A DNA stretch of 64,000 nucleotides. Origin: Halobellus inordinatus. Its GTDB lineage: Archaea; Halobacteriota; Halobacteria; Halobacteriales; Haloferacaceae. The translations under genes and the position numbers were made by a program. Location: positions 62,001 through 126,000 of the forward strand of contig NZ_JANHAV010000002.1 of the NCBI RefSeq assembly GCF_024464655.1. The letters run 5' to 3'. Every line of letters begins with the position of its first letter. Position 1 is the first letter of the stretch. This document shows, piece by piece, positions 43,406 through 52,258 of the stretch. Below the pieces are notes generated by a model. That model was not told where the DNA came from. It did not search any database and worked only from the letters and a program-made list of their open reading frames with translations.

Positions 43406-44272
43406 ATGAAGGTTGGGCTGCTCTACTCCCGGATCCGGCGAGACGAGAAGCTCCTCCTCTCGGAGCTTCGCGAGCGCGGACACGAGATAGAGAAGATCGA
43501 CGTCCGGAAAGAGCAGTTCAACATCTCCGAACCGCCGGCGTCGCTCGACGGCGTCGACATCGTCGTCGACCGCTGTCTGGCGACCAGCCGGAGTATCTAC
43601 ACCACGCAGTTCCTCGACGCCTACGACGTCCCCGTCGTCAACTCCGCACACACCGCGGACGTCTGCGCGGACAAGGTGAAAAACAGCCTCGCGCTGGAAC
43701 GAGCCGGGGTCCCGACGCCGAACACCGAAGTCGCGTTCACCACCGACAGCGCCTTGGAGACGATCGAGAAGTTCGGCTACCCCTGCGTGCTGAAGCCCGT
43801 CATCGGGTCGTGGGGACGCCTGATGGCGAAGGTCGACTCCCGGTCGGCCGCCGAAGCCATCCTCGAACACAAGGCGACGCTCGGTCACTACGAGCACAAG
43901 GTGTTCTACGTCCAGGAGTTCGTCGAGAAGCCCGGCCGCGACATCCGCGTGCTGGCCGTCGACGGCGAACCGATCGCCGCGATGACCCGCTCGTCGGACC
44001 ACTGGCTGACCAACGCCGCGAAGGGCGGAGAGGTCGAGGCGTTCGACCTCGACGACCGCGCCCGCGAACTCGTTGCGGCCGCCTCCGACGCCGTCGGCGG
44101 CGGCCTGCTCGGCGTCGACCTGATGGAGACGGGCGAGGACTACACCGTCCACGAGGTCAACCACACCGTCGAGTTCAAGGCGCTCAACGACGCCGTCGAC
44201 GTCGACGTGCCCGCACAGGTCGTCGACTGGATCGAAAACAAGGTAGCGACGGAAACCGAGGCGAGCGTATGA
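43406..44272 (+). CDS. argX: Glutamate--[ArgW] ligase (LysX/ArgX family)
   Basis: ATP-grasp ligase of 288 residues that attaches glutamate (possibly also 2-aminoadipate) to the ArgW C-terminus. Start MKVGLLYSRIRRDEKLLL; ATP-grasp blocks include ADVCADKVKNSLALERAGVPTPNT, YPCVLKPVIGSWGRLMAKVDS, VFYVQEFVEKPGRDIRVLAVDG and the metal-site LLGVDLMETGEDYTVHEVNHTVEFK. The HEVNHTVEFK stretch is diagnostic of LysX/ArgX. The gene overlaps argC by 4 nt. Substrate choice between Glu and aminoadipate is not readable; the flanking argG, argH and argF favour arginine. Confidence 0.93.
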   Translation: MKVGLLYSRIRRDEKLLLSELRERGHEIEKIDVRKEQFNISEPPASLDGVDIVVDRCLATSRSIYTTQFLDAYDVPVVNSAHTADVCADKVKNSLALERAGVPTPNTEVAFTTDSALETIEKFGYPCVLKPVIGSWGRLMAKVDSRSAAEAILEHKATLGHYEHKVFYVQEFVEKPGRDIRVLAVDGEPIAAMTRSSDHWLTNAAKGGEVEAFDLDDRARELVAAASDAVGGGLLGVDLMETGEDYTVHEVNHTVEFKALNDAVDVDVPAQVVDWIENKVATETEASV

Positions 44273-45333
44273 ACGCTGACGCGACTGACGCAGACCCCGA
44301 CTACACGGCCGCCGTCGTCGGCGGCTCGGGCTTCACCGGCGGCGAACTGCTCCGCTTGCTCTATCAGCACCCCGAGTTCGACGTCGTGCAGGCGACGAGC
44401 CGTTCGAAAGAGCGCAAGACCGTCGGCCACGTCCACCCGAACCTCCGCGAGATGGATCTTCGGTTCACCTCGCCGGAGGACCTCGAATCCGTGGACGTGC
44501 TCTTCGCGGCGACGCCACACGGCGTCTCGATGGAGCACATCGACGCGTTCCGCGACGCCGCCGACACCGTCGTCGACCTCTCGGCGGACTTCCGCCTCGA
44601 CACGGAGGAACAGTACGACGAGTGGTACGACGGCCACGTCTGTCCCGAGTACCTCGACGACGCGGAGTACGCGCTGCCGGAGATCAACCGCGAGAACCTC
44701 CCCGGCGCCGAACTGATCGCCTCCGGCGGCTGCAACGCCACGGCGACGATCCTCGGCCTGAAGCCGCTCTTCGACGCCGGCATCCTCGCGGGCGACGAAC
44801 AGGCGGTCGTCGACGTGAAGGTCGGCTCCTCGGAAGGTGGCGCCGGCGGTAGCGACGCCTCCAGTCACCCCGAGCGCTCGGGCATCGTCCGCCCGTACGC
44901 GCCGACCGGCCACCGTCACGAGGCCGAGATCGAGCAGTTTCTCGGCCTCTCGGTGTCGTTCACCGTTCACGCCGTGGATATGACCCGCGGCGCGAGCGCG
45001 ACCTGTCACCTGTTCCCGAACGAGCCCGTCTCGAAGGGCGACCTCTGGAGCGCCTACCGCGACGCCTACGCCGAGGAGCCGTTTATGCGGACCGTCGCCG
45101 GCGGTGGCGGCGTCTACCGCTATCCGGAACCGAAGGCGGTCGCCGGGACCAATTACGGCGAAGTCGGCTTCGAGGTCGACCCCGGAAACCGCCGGCTGGT
45201 CGTCTTCTCGGCGATCGACAATATGATGAAAGGCTCGGCCGGCCAGGCCGTCCACGCGGCGAACATCGCCCTCGGGATCGAGGAGACCGCCGGTCTGGAG
45301 TTCACCGGCCTCCACCCCGTCGGAGCACCCTGA
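44269..45333 (+). CDS. argC: [LysW]-glutamyl-phosphate/aminoadipyl-phosphate reductase
   Basis: NADPH-dependent reduction of the carrier-bound acyl phosphate to the semialdehyde. 354 residues from the ATG at 44269. Rossmann start YTAAVVGGSGFTGGELLRLLYQHPEFDV, catalytic cysteine in ASGGCNATATILGLKPL, and the later HRHEAEIEQFLGLSVSFTVHAVDMTRG and VFSAIDNMMKGSAGQAVHAANI that match ArgC/LysY. A ten-residue acidic leader precedes the fold. ATGA overlap with argX. Confidence 0.95.
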   Translation: MNADATDADPDYTAAVVGGSGFTGGELLRLLYQHPEFDVVQATSRSKERKTVGHVHPNLREMDLRFTSPEDLESVDVLFAATPHGVSMEHIDAFRDAADTVVDLSADFRLDTEEQYDEWYDGHVCPEYLDDAEYALPEINRENLPGAELIASGGCNATATILGLKPLFDAGILAGDEQAVVDVKVGSSEGGAGGSDASSHPERSGIVRPYAPTGHRHEAEIEQFLGLSVSFTVHAVDMTRGASATCHLFPNEPVSKGDLWSAYRDAYAEEPFMRTVAGGGGVYRYPEPKAVAGTNYGEVGFEVDPGNRRLVVFSAIDNMMKGSAGQAVHAANIALGIEETAGLEFTGLHPVGAP

Positions 45334-45335
45334 CG

Positions 45336-46340
45336 ATGACGAACGAAGACCACACACACGACGACACACGCGACGCGCGCCAGACGCCGGACGCCCGCGA
45401 CACGCGCGGGTCCGCTCGTGGCTCCCACGAGTCGGCCGCCGAGCGACCGCTCCGAACTGACGGCGGCCGGAGCGAGTCCCGTCCGCCGGTCGTCGTGAAG
45501 GTCGGTGGCGCACGCGCTGTCGACCCCGCCGGCGCAGTTGCGGACGTCGCGGCCCTCGTCGAAGACGGCCGCCAGGTCGTCGTCGTCCACGGCGGCTCGA
45601 CCGCCGTCGACGACACGCTCGAAGAACTGGGCGAAGAGCCCACCTACGTCGAGACGCCGAGCGGCGTCGTCGGTCGCTTCACCGACGAGCGCACGATGGA
45701 GGTGTTCTCGATGGTGATGCCCGGCAAACTCAACACCGACCTCACCGTCACGCTTCGTGATGCTGGCGTCGACGCGCTCGGTCTCTCGGGTGTCGACGGC
45801 GGCCTCCTGACCGGTCCGCGCAAGTCGGCCGTCCGCGTGATCGAAGACGGCAAGAAGAAGATCAAGCGCGGCGACCACTCGGGGAAGATCACCGGCGTGA
45901 ACGCCGGCCTGCTCGAAACGCTCCTGCAGGACGGCTACACGCCCGTCGTCACCGTCCCGATGCTAGCCGACGACGGCGTCGCGGTCAACGCCGACGCCGA
46001 CCGCGCTGCCGCGGCGGTCGCCGGCGCGCTCGGCGCCGAATTAGTCGTCCTCACGGACGTCGAAGGCATCTACGCCGACCCCGACGATGCGTCGACGCTC
46101 ATCGAGTCGGTGACGACGTCCGCGGAGTTCGACGCGCTGAAAGACGCCGCGGAAGGGTTTATGACGAAGAAAGTGATGGCGGCGAAAGAAGCCCTCGACG
46201 GCGGCGCCGTGACGGTCATCGTCGCGGACGCCAACGCCGACGAGCCGATCCTCTCGGCGCTCGCCGGCGGAGGCACGCACATCGACGCGAGCGCCGTCGC
46301 GAGCGACGACGCGGGCGAGGACGCGGAGGTGGCACAATGA
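45336..46340 (+). CDS. argB: [LysW]-glutamate/aminoadipate kinase
   Basis: Phosphorylates the side-chain carboxylate of the carrier-bound substrate. 334 residues: amino-acid-kinase start PPVVVKVGGARAVDPAGAVADVA at about 50, VVVVHGGSTAVDD, GVVGRFTDERTMEVFSMVMPGKLN, ALGLSGVDGGLLTG, then NADADRAAAAVAGALGAELVVLTDVEGIY. The first ~48 residues (rich in Asp, His, Arg, Ser, Thr) are an extension absent from typical family members and probably disordered. Starts 2 nt after argC and overlaps argD by 4 nt. Confidence 0.94.
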   Translation: MTNEDHTHDDTRDARQTPDARDTRGSARGSHESAAERPLRTDGGRSESRPPVVVKVGGARAVDPAGAVADVAALVEDGRQVVVVHGGSTAVDDTLEELGEEPTYVETPSGVVGRFTDERTMEVFSMVMPGKLNTDLTVTLRDAGVDALGLSGVDGGLLTGPRKSAVRVIEDGKKKIKRGDHSGKITGVNAGLLETLLQDGYTPVVTVPMLADDGVAVNADADRAAAAVAGALGAELVVLTDVEGIYADPDDASTLIESVTTSAEFDALKDAAEGFMTKKVMAAKEALDGGAVTVIVADANADEPILSALAGGGTHIDASAVASDDAGEDAEVAQ

Positions 46341-47476
46341 CCGGCGGCTTCGTCTTCTCCGAGAAGCCGATCCAGATCGAGTCCGGCGAGGGCGCGTACC
46401 TCTACAGCCCCGACGGCACCGAGTACCTCGACTTCGGGGCCTCCTACGCCGTCGCCGCGCTCGGTCACTCCCATCCGGCCGTCACGGAGGCGGTCCAAGA
46501 GCAGGCCGCGCGGCTGGCCTACGTGCAGGCGTCGTATCCGGTCGAAGTCCGGACGGAACTCTATCAGAAGTTGGCGACGCTCGCACCCGGCGACATCGAC
46601 AACGTCTGGCTCTGTAACTCCGGGACAGAGGCCAACGAGGCGGCGATGAAGTTCGCTCGCTCGGCCACCGGCCGCTCGAAGATCGTCGCGACCAAGCGCG
46701 GCTTCCACGGCCGGACGATGGGCGCGCTCGCGATGACCTGGAAGGACAAGTACAAGAAGCCCTTCGAGCCGCTGGCGGGCGACGTGGAGTTCGTCCCCTA
46801 CGGCGACGCCGACGCGCTCGCTGAGGCGGTCGACGAGGAGACCGCCGCGCTCTTCCTCGAACCGGTGCAGGGCGAAGGTGGCATCCACCCCGCCGCTACT
46901 GAGTACCTCGAACGCGCCCGCGAGGTGACAGACGAGGCCGGCGCGGCGCTCGTCTTCGACGAGATCCAGACTGGCGTCGGCCGCACCGGCGACCTGTGGG
47001 CTTGCGAGGGCGTCGGCGTCGAACCCGACATCCTCACCTCGGCGAAAGGTATCGCCAACGGCCTGCCGCTGGGCGCGACGCTCGTGAAAGACTGGATCGC
47101 CGAGGATCCCGGCAACCACGGCTCGACGTTCTCCGGCGGCCCGGTCGTCTGTGCGGCCGCCAACGCCACGCTCGACACCATCGTCGAGGAGGACGTCCCC
47201 GGCCACGCCGCACAGGTCGGCGAGTACCTGCAGAGCGAACTGCGGGCTGCGACCGAGGAACACGACCTGCCCGTCCGCGAGGTTCGCGGCCTCGGATTGA
47301 TGATCGGCGTCCAGGTGAAACGCGGGGCCAACCGCGTGCTGAAGAACCTCGCGATCCAGGAGCAGGTGCTCGCGCTCCCGGCCGGTCGGACGGTCGTCCG
47401 GCTCCTGCCGCCGCTCGTCGTCGACGAGTCCCACGCAGACCAGTTCGTCGACTCCTTCGTGGAGGTGCTCGGATGA
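46337..47476 (+). CDS. argD: [LysW]-ornithine/lysine aminotransferase
   Basis: PLP aminotransferase of 379 residues giving the carrier-bound ornithine (or lysine). Motifs: LDFGASYAVAALGHSHPAVTEAV, LCNSGTEANEAAMKFARSATG, FHGRTMGALAMTWKDKYKKPFEP, LEPVQGEGGIHPA, VFDEIQTGVGRTGDLWACE and the PLP lysine in ILTSAKGIANGLPLGATLV. Start and stop both lie in ATGA overlaps with argB and argE. Confidence 0.95.
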   Translation: MTGGFVFSEKPIQIESGEGAYLYSPDGTEYLDFGASYAVAALGHSHPAVTEAVQEQAARLAYVQASYPVEVRTELYQKLATLAPGDIDNVWLCNSGTEANEAAMKFARSATGRSKIVATKRGFHGRTMGALAMTWKDKYKKPFEPLAGDVEFVPYGDADALAEAVDEETAALFLEPVQGEGGIHPAATEYLERAREVTDEAGAALVFDEIQTGVGRTGDLWACEGVGVEPDILTSAKGIANGLPLGATLVKDWIAEDPGNHGSTFSGGPVVCAAANATLDTIVEEDVPGHAAQVGEYLQSELRAATEEHDLPVREVRGLGLMIGVQVKRGANRVLKNLAIQEQVLALPAGRTVVRLLPPLVVDESHADQFVDSFVEVLG

Positions 47477-48690
47477 GCGCCGAACTCGACGCCGACGAGA
47501 GCGAGGACGTCGCAGCCGACGGCGAGGGCGCCATCGAAACCGAGGAGGCGCACGAACTCGACCCCGAGGAGGCCACCGAGGCCGCGGCCGAACTCGACGC
47601 CGAACTGTCTGCGGAGGCGTCGTTCGTCCCCGACCACGACGTCTTCGAGGTCGAAGAGAACCTCACCGACGGGCTGACCGAGGCCCAGGCGCTCCTGGCC
47701 GACCTGGTCTCGATCCCCTCACCGTCCGGCGAAGAAGAAGCTGCGGCTCGGCGCCTGAAGGCGTTCTTCGAGGCGCACGACCGCGACGTCTGGATCGACG
47801 AGATCGGCAACGTCCGCGCGCCCGCCGACGACTCGGTGCTTTTGACCTCGCACATCGACACCGTCCCGGGCGACGTCCCGGTCAAGATCGAAAACGGCGT
47901 GCTCTGGGGTCGCGGTAGCGTCGACGCGACGGGGCCGCTCGCCTCGATGGCCGTCGCGGCCGTCGAAACCGGCGTCTCCTTCGTCGGCGTCGTCGGCGAG
48001 GAGACCAGTTCCCGCGGCGCGTGGCACCTCGTGGAGAACCGCGACCAGCCCGAGGCGGTCATCAACGGTGAACCGTCGGGCTGGGACGGAATCACGCTCG
48101 GCTACCGCGGCTTCCTCTCGGGCACGTACGTCTCGACCAGCGAACTCGGCCACTCCTCGCGCCCCGAAGACAACGCCATCCAGTCGGCGGTGAACTGGTG
48201 GTCGAGCGTCGCGGACTTCTTCGACGAGGACGAGTCCGACGGCGTCTTCGACACCGTGACGACGAAGCCGGTCCGTTTCGACGGCGGCCCCACCGAGGAC
48301 GGCCTCGCCGTCGAGTCGACCGTCGACGTGCAGTTCCGCGTTCCACCGAAGTACTCTATCGACGACATTCGGGAGGTCGCGGAGGGAGAACTCGACCGCG
48401 GAAGCGTCCACTGGGAGAAACCGATCCCGCCGGTGATGACGAGTCCGCGGACAGAGGTCGCCCGCGCGTTCCGCGTCGCGATCCGGCAGGCCGGCGGTGA
48501 ACCCCGGCTGCTCCGGAAGACCGGGACCAGCGATATGAACATCTTCGCCGGCACGTGGGACTGTCCGATGGCGACCTACGGCCCCGGCGACTCCGACCTG
48601 GATCACGCGCCGAACGAACACCTCGACCTCGCGGAGTACGATAGCTCGATCGACGTCCTCGTGGACGTCTGCGAGCGCCTTATGGAGTGA
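47473..48690 (+). CDS. argE: [LysW]-ornithine/lysine carboxypeptidase (ArgE/LysK family)
   Basis: Releases ornithine (or lysine) from the carrier. 405 residues. The M20-type metallopeptidase core starts at about 65 (LTDGLTEAQALLADLVSIPSPSGEEEAAARRL). It has metal ligands in LTSHIDTVPGDVPVKIENGVLWGRGSVDATG, a catalytic/ligand pair in VGVVGEETSSRGAWHLV, and GEPSGWDGITLGYRGFLSG typical of LysK. The N-terminal ~60 residues are an Ala/Glu/Asp-rich acidic extension not needed for the fold. Other usable symbols: lysK. ATGA overlap with argD, GTGA overlap with argF. Confidence 0.93.
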   Translation: MSAELDADESEDVAADGEGAIETEEAHELDPEEATEAAAELDAELSAEASFVPDHDVFEVEENLTDGLTEAQALLADLVSIPSPSGEEEAAARRLKAFFEAHDRDVWIDEIGNVRAPADDSVLLTSHIDTVPGDVPVKIENGVLWGRGSVDATGPLASMAVAAVETGVSFVGVVGEETSSRGAWHLVENRDQPEAVINGEPSGWDGITLGYRGFLSGTYVSTSELGHSSRPEDNAIQSAVNWWSSVADFFDEDESDGVFDTVTTKPVRFDGGPTEDGLAVESTVDVQFRVPPKYSIDDIREVAEGELDRGSVHWEKPIPPVMTSPRTEVARAFRVAIRQAGGEPRLLRKTGTSDMNIFAGTWDCPMATYGPGDSDLDHAPNEHLDLAEYDSSIDVLVDVCERLME

Positions 48691-49598
48691 CGATCCGGAT
48701 GCTCGAAACCGACCACTTCCTCGACATCGACGACCTCTCGACGGACGAACTGCACACCGTTCTCGACCGTGCCGCGGCCATCAAAGCCGGCGAGGACGAC
48801 ACCCAACTGCCCGACCAGACGCTGGGGATGCTCTTCGAGAAGCCGAGCACCAGAACCCGGATCTCCTTCGAGACCGGGATGACCCAGCTCGGCGGCCACG
48901 CCATCTTCCTCGGGCCCGACGACATCCAGCTCGGTCACGGCGAACCGCTCTCGGACACCTCGCGCGTCCTCTCGCGGTACGTCGACGCTGTGATGGCGCG
49001 GCTGTTCGACCACGAAGACCTGCTCGAAATCGCCGAGTACTCCGACGTGCCGATCGTCAACGGCCTCACCGACGACGCCCACCCCTGCCAGACGCTCGCC
49101 GATCTGCTGACGATCGAGGAGGCCTTCGACGGCTTCGACGGCGTGCAGGCGGCGTGGGTCGGCGACGGCAACAACGTCGGCCAGTCGTTCGTGATCGGGG
49201 CCGCGATGGTCGGCCTGGATCTGACGGTCGCGACGCCGGAGAACTACGGGATGGACGACGCGGTGCTCGAACAGGCCGAAGAGATCGGTCACGCGCCGAC
49301 GGTCGTCGACGACCCGAAAGACGCCGTCGACGACGCCGACGTCGTTTACACCGACGTCTGGATCTCGATGGGCCAAGAGGACCAGCGCCACGAGAAACTG
49401 GCTGCCTTCGACGGCTATCAGGTGAACGAGTCGCTGCTCGCAGACTCCGACGCGCAGGTGATGCACTGTCTCCCCGCCCACCGCGGCGAGGAGATCACTG
49501 ACGAGGTCTTAGAGTCCGATCGGGCTCTCGTCTGGGACCAGGCGGAGAACCGCCTGCACGCCCAGAAGGGCCTGCTCGTCGAACTGCTGGACGCGTAG
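48687..49598 (+). CDS. argF: Ornithine carbamoyltransferase
   Basis: Forms citrulline from ornithine and carbamoyl phosphate. The carbamoyl-phosphate loop is FEKPSTRTRISFE; other signatures are HPCQTLADLLTIEE, WVGDGNNVGQSFV, VVYTDVWISMGQE and the ornithine loop MHCLPAHRGEEIT. Starting at the GTG 48687 continues the 4-nt overlap pattern of the operon (303 residues); the ATG at 48699 would remove four residues. It is the last gene of the argW-argF run. A palindromic element and the convergent ppk gene follow. Confidence 0.96.
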   Translation: MTIRMLETDHFLDIDDLSTDELHTVLDRAAAIKAGEDDTQLPDQTLGMLFEKPSTRTRISFETGMTQLGGHAIFLGPDDIQLGHGEPLSDTSRVLSRYVDAVMARLFDHEDLLEIAEYSDVPIVNGLTDDAHPCQTLADLLTIEEAFDGFDGVQAAWVGDGNNVGQSFVIGAAMVGLDLTVATPENYGMDDAVLEQAEEIGHAPTVVDDPKDAVDDADVVYTDVWISMGQEDQRHEKLAAFDGYQVNESLLADSDAQVMHCLPAHRGEEITDEVLESDRALVWDQAENRLHAQKGLLVELLDA

Positions 49599-49642
49599 TT
49601 CGGCGCGTTCGAGGCTCGGTGCGTTCTTCTGTGCTGCTTCTC

Positions 49643-49722
49643 ATAGGGATTATCGTACGTCTCCATAGATTTCTCGCCGGACGGTACGGCGAGAATCTCC
49701 GAACAGTGACGATAATCCCTAT
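49643..49722. repeat. 80-bp nested palindromic element, family B
   Basis: Terminal perfect 14-bp inverted repeat: atagggattatcgt at 49643-49656 and its complement at 49709-49722. Inner perfect 9-bp stem ttctcgccg / cggcgagaa (49671-49679 and 49687-49695) with loop gacggta. No sequence similarity to family A but the same outer-arm, spacer, inner-hairpin plan and ATAG-type ends. It lies between the convergent argF and ppk stops. Confidence 0.85.
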
Positions 49723-49756
49723 CAGTTCCCCGTCTGTGAAGCGCTCGCGAAACCGA

Positions 49757-52258
49757 TCAGAGTTCGCTCTCGTCGGTGTAGACCTCGTCGAGGTCGACGT
49801 TGGGTTCGCGACGCGGTTCGCGCTCGGGGTTGCGCGACTCTCCAGGGTCTCGCGCCCGTGCGCGCTCCATCAGGATCTCCTGTGTGTCGCGGACGGGTTC
49901 CTCACCGGGGTGCTGCTGTACGTAACTGCCATCCGATTGCATCACCCACCGCCGGCGGTTGTCCGAGAGCATCACCGAGAGAATCTCGTCGAGTTCGGCC
50001 TGTAGATCCGGATCTTCGACCGGCGCAACCGCTTCGATGCGGCGATCTAAGTTCCGCGTCATCCAGTCGGCCGAGCCGACGAAGTACGCGGGATCGCCGG
50101 CGTTCCCGAACTTGAAGATCCGCGAGTGTTCGAGGAACCGACCGACGATGCTGTGGACCTTGATCGACTCGGTCGCCCCGTCGACGCCCGGGCGGAGCCG
50201 ACAGATGTCGCGGACGAACAGGTCGATGTCGACGCCCGCGTCGCCGGCCTCGTACAGTTTTTCGACGATGCCGGGGTCTTCCAGCGCGTTCATCTTCGCG
50301 ATGATCCGGCCGCCGTCGCCCGCCTCGGCGTGTTCGATCTCGCGGTCGATGAGTTCACAGATGCGCGATCGAAGCGTCTCGGGGGCGACCAGCAGCTTTC
50401 GGTACTCCTGCTGTCGGGAGTGGCCAGTGAAGGAGTTGAACAGGCGGACGATGTCCTGTCCGACGTCCGGATCGGCCGTGAACAGGCCGAGATCGACGTA
50501 TCCCTTCGCCGTCCCCGAGTGATAGTTCCCGGTCGCGACGTGGGAGTAGATGCGGACGTCGTCGCTCTCCTGTCTGACCGCCAGTGCGACCTTACTGTGG
50601 GTCTTCAGGTCGATCGAGCCGTAGGCGACGTGGATCCCCTCCTCCTCGAGGCGCTTGACCCAGCGGAGGTTGTTCTCCTCGTCGAAGCGGGCTTTCAGTT
50701 CGACCATCACGGCGACCTGCTTGCCGTTCTTCGCGGCGTCGATGAGGCTCCGGAGCACGCGCGAGTCGGGTGCGGTGCGGTAGATCGCGGCTTTGATCGC
50801 CAGCGTGTCCGAGTCGTGTGCGGCCGCGTCGAGGAACGCCTGGACGGTGTCGTCGAAGGTGTGATAGGGGTGATGCACGAGCGCGGGCTTCTCGCGGATC
50901 GCCTCGAACAGGTCGTCGGGGCGGTCCGGGTCCAATTTGGCGAACCGCGGGTGCTGCTGTGGCGTCCACGGCCGCAGCTTGAGCGAGGGTGCGTCGAGAT
51001 CGACCAGACCGTCGAAGTCGCGCAACGCCAGCGGTGAGGAGACCTCGAACACCTCGTCCTCGGTGATATTGAGGTGTCTGACCAACAGCTCTCGGATGCG
51101 GTCGGCCGCACCGTCTGCGATCTCCAGGCGGACGATCGTCGCGAACCGCCGCTGTCGGAGGACGTCTTCGATCTGTTCGATCAGCCCCTCCGCGACGTCC
51201 TCGTTGCGCCGCACCTCCGCGTTCCGCGTCACGCGGAACGTCGTGTAGTGTGTGACCTCGACGTTCGGAAACAGGAGGTCGAGGTTCGCCGCGATGACCT
51301 CCTCGATCGGGATGTAGCGGCCACGCGGGTCGCCCTCGATCTCGTCGACGGGCGTCCCGACGTCGAAAAGGGGGATCAGCCGGGGCAGATTCGCGGGCAC
51401 CTTGATCCGGGAGAAGCGCTCTTCGCCCTCGTCGTCGCGGGTGAGCACCGCGAGCGACAGCGACAGATTGGAGATGAACGGGAACGGATGCGCCGGATCG
51501 AACGTCAGCGGCGTCAGCGTCGGCAGGACCGAGGACTCGAAGTACGAGCGGAGTCGATCTGACTCCTCGTCGGTCAACCCCGCCGCTCCAATGATTTCGA
51601 TGCCTGCGTCCTCGAGTTCGGGCTGAACTGCGTGCTGATAACACCGCGCCTGCGTCTCGACCAGGTCCGACGCCATTTCGAGAGACTCCCGCCACTGCTC
51701 TTTGGGCGAGCGGCCGTCGACCGTGGACGTGGTGACGCCGGCGTCGATCTGCTGTTTCAGCCCGCCGATCCGCTTCATAAAGAACTCGTCGAGGTTCCGC
51801 GTCAGAATCGAGAGGAATCGGAGTCGGTACAGCGGTGGCTGGCGCCCGTCTAACGCCTCGTAGAGCACCCGCCACTGGAAACTCAGCTCCGAGAGCTCCC
51901 GGTTGAGATACCAACTCTCGTCGTCGAAGGAGCCGGTCGGCTCCTCGTCGGCCAGCGGCGGCGTTCGTGCCGGCGCGTCGGTCGCCCACTCGGTCGGACC
52001 GAGCGTGACCGGATCGGGGATGTCCGACGCCGACGACGCCGCCTCGTCGTCGGTCGCGGTCGTCGTTGTGGCGTCCTCAGTCGCCGCTGTATCCCCGGTC
52101 CCTGCTGCGTCGTCCTCGATCCCTGAATCGATCCCGTCGTTCGCTTCGACGTCGCGAGCGGGGTCGGACTCGCTGTCGACGTCCGCGGCCGGGCTGGTTT
52201 CGTCTGCGCTTTTCGCCTTCGGATCGCCGTCTTCGGTGGAGTTGTGACTATCTGACAT
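49757..52258 (-). CDS. ppk: Polyphosphate kinase 1
   Basis: Reversibly polymerises the gamma-phosphate of ATP into polyphosphate. 833 residues from the ATG at 52258. The first ~110 residues are acidic, low-complexity and absent from bacterial PPK1. The core starts SWYLNRELSELSFQWRVLYEA. It has RFLSILTRNLDEFFMKRIGGLKQQ, VHHPYHTFD, VMVELKARFDEENNLRWVKRLEEEG, the catalytic-histidine regions DLKTHSKVALAV and VGRFLEHSRIFKFGNAG, and DWMTRNLDRRIE. The C-terminal tail is Arg/Glu-rich. Its start overlaps the stop of the phosphatase gene by 11 nt, so both belong to one operon. Confidence 0.96.
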   Translation of the reverse strand: MSDSHNSTEDGDPKAKSADETSPAADVDSESDPARDVEANDGIDSGIEDDAAGTGDTAATEDATTTTATDDEAASSASDIPDPVTLGPTEWATDAPARTPPLADEEPTGSFDDESWYLNRELSELSFQWRVLYEALDGRQPPLYRLRFLSILTRNLDEFFMKRIGGLKQQIDAGVTTSTVDGRSPKEQWRESLEMASDLVETQARCYQHAVQPELEDAGIEIIGAAGLTDEESDRLRSYFESSVLPTLTPLTFDPAHPFPFISNLSLSLAVLTRDDEGEERFSRIKVPANLPRLIPLFDVGTPVDEIEGDPRGRYIPIEEVIAANLDLLFPNVEVTHYTTFRVTRNAEVRRNEDVAEGLIEQIEDVLRQRRFATIVRLEIADGAADRIRELLVRHLNITEDEVFEVSSPLALRDFDGLVDLDAPSLKLRPWTPQQHPRFAKLDPDRPDDLFEAIREKPALVHHPYHTFDDTVQAFLDAAAHDSDTLAIKAAIYRTAPDSRVLRSLIDAAKNGKQVAVMVELKARFDEENNLRWVKRLEEEGIHVAYGSIDLKTHSKVALAVRQESDDVRIYSHVATGNYHSGTAKGYVDLGLFTADPDVGQDIVRLFNSFTGHSRQQEYRKLLVAPETLRSRICELIDREIEHAEAGDGGRIIAKMNALEDPGIVEKLYEAGDAGVDIDLFVRDICRLRPGVDGATESIKVHSIVGRFLEHSRIFKFGNAGDPAYFVGSADWMTRNLDRRIEAVAPVEDPDLQAELDEILSVMLSDNRRRWVMQSDGSYVQQHPGEEPVRDTQEILMERARARDPGESRNPEREPRREPNVDLDEVYTDESEL

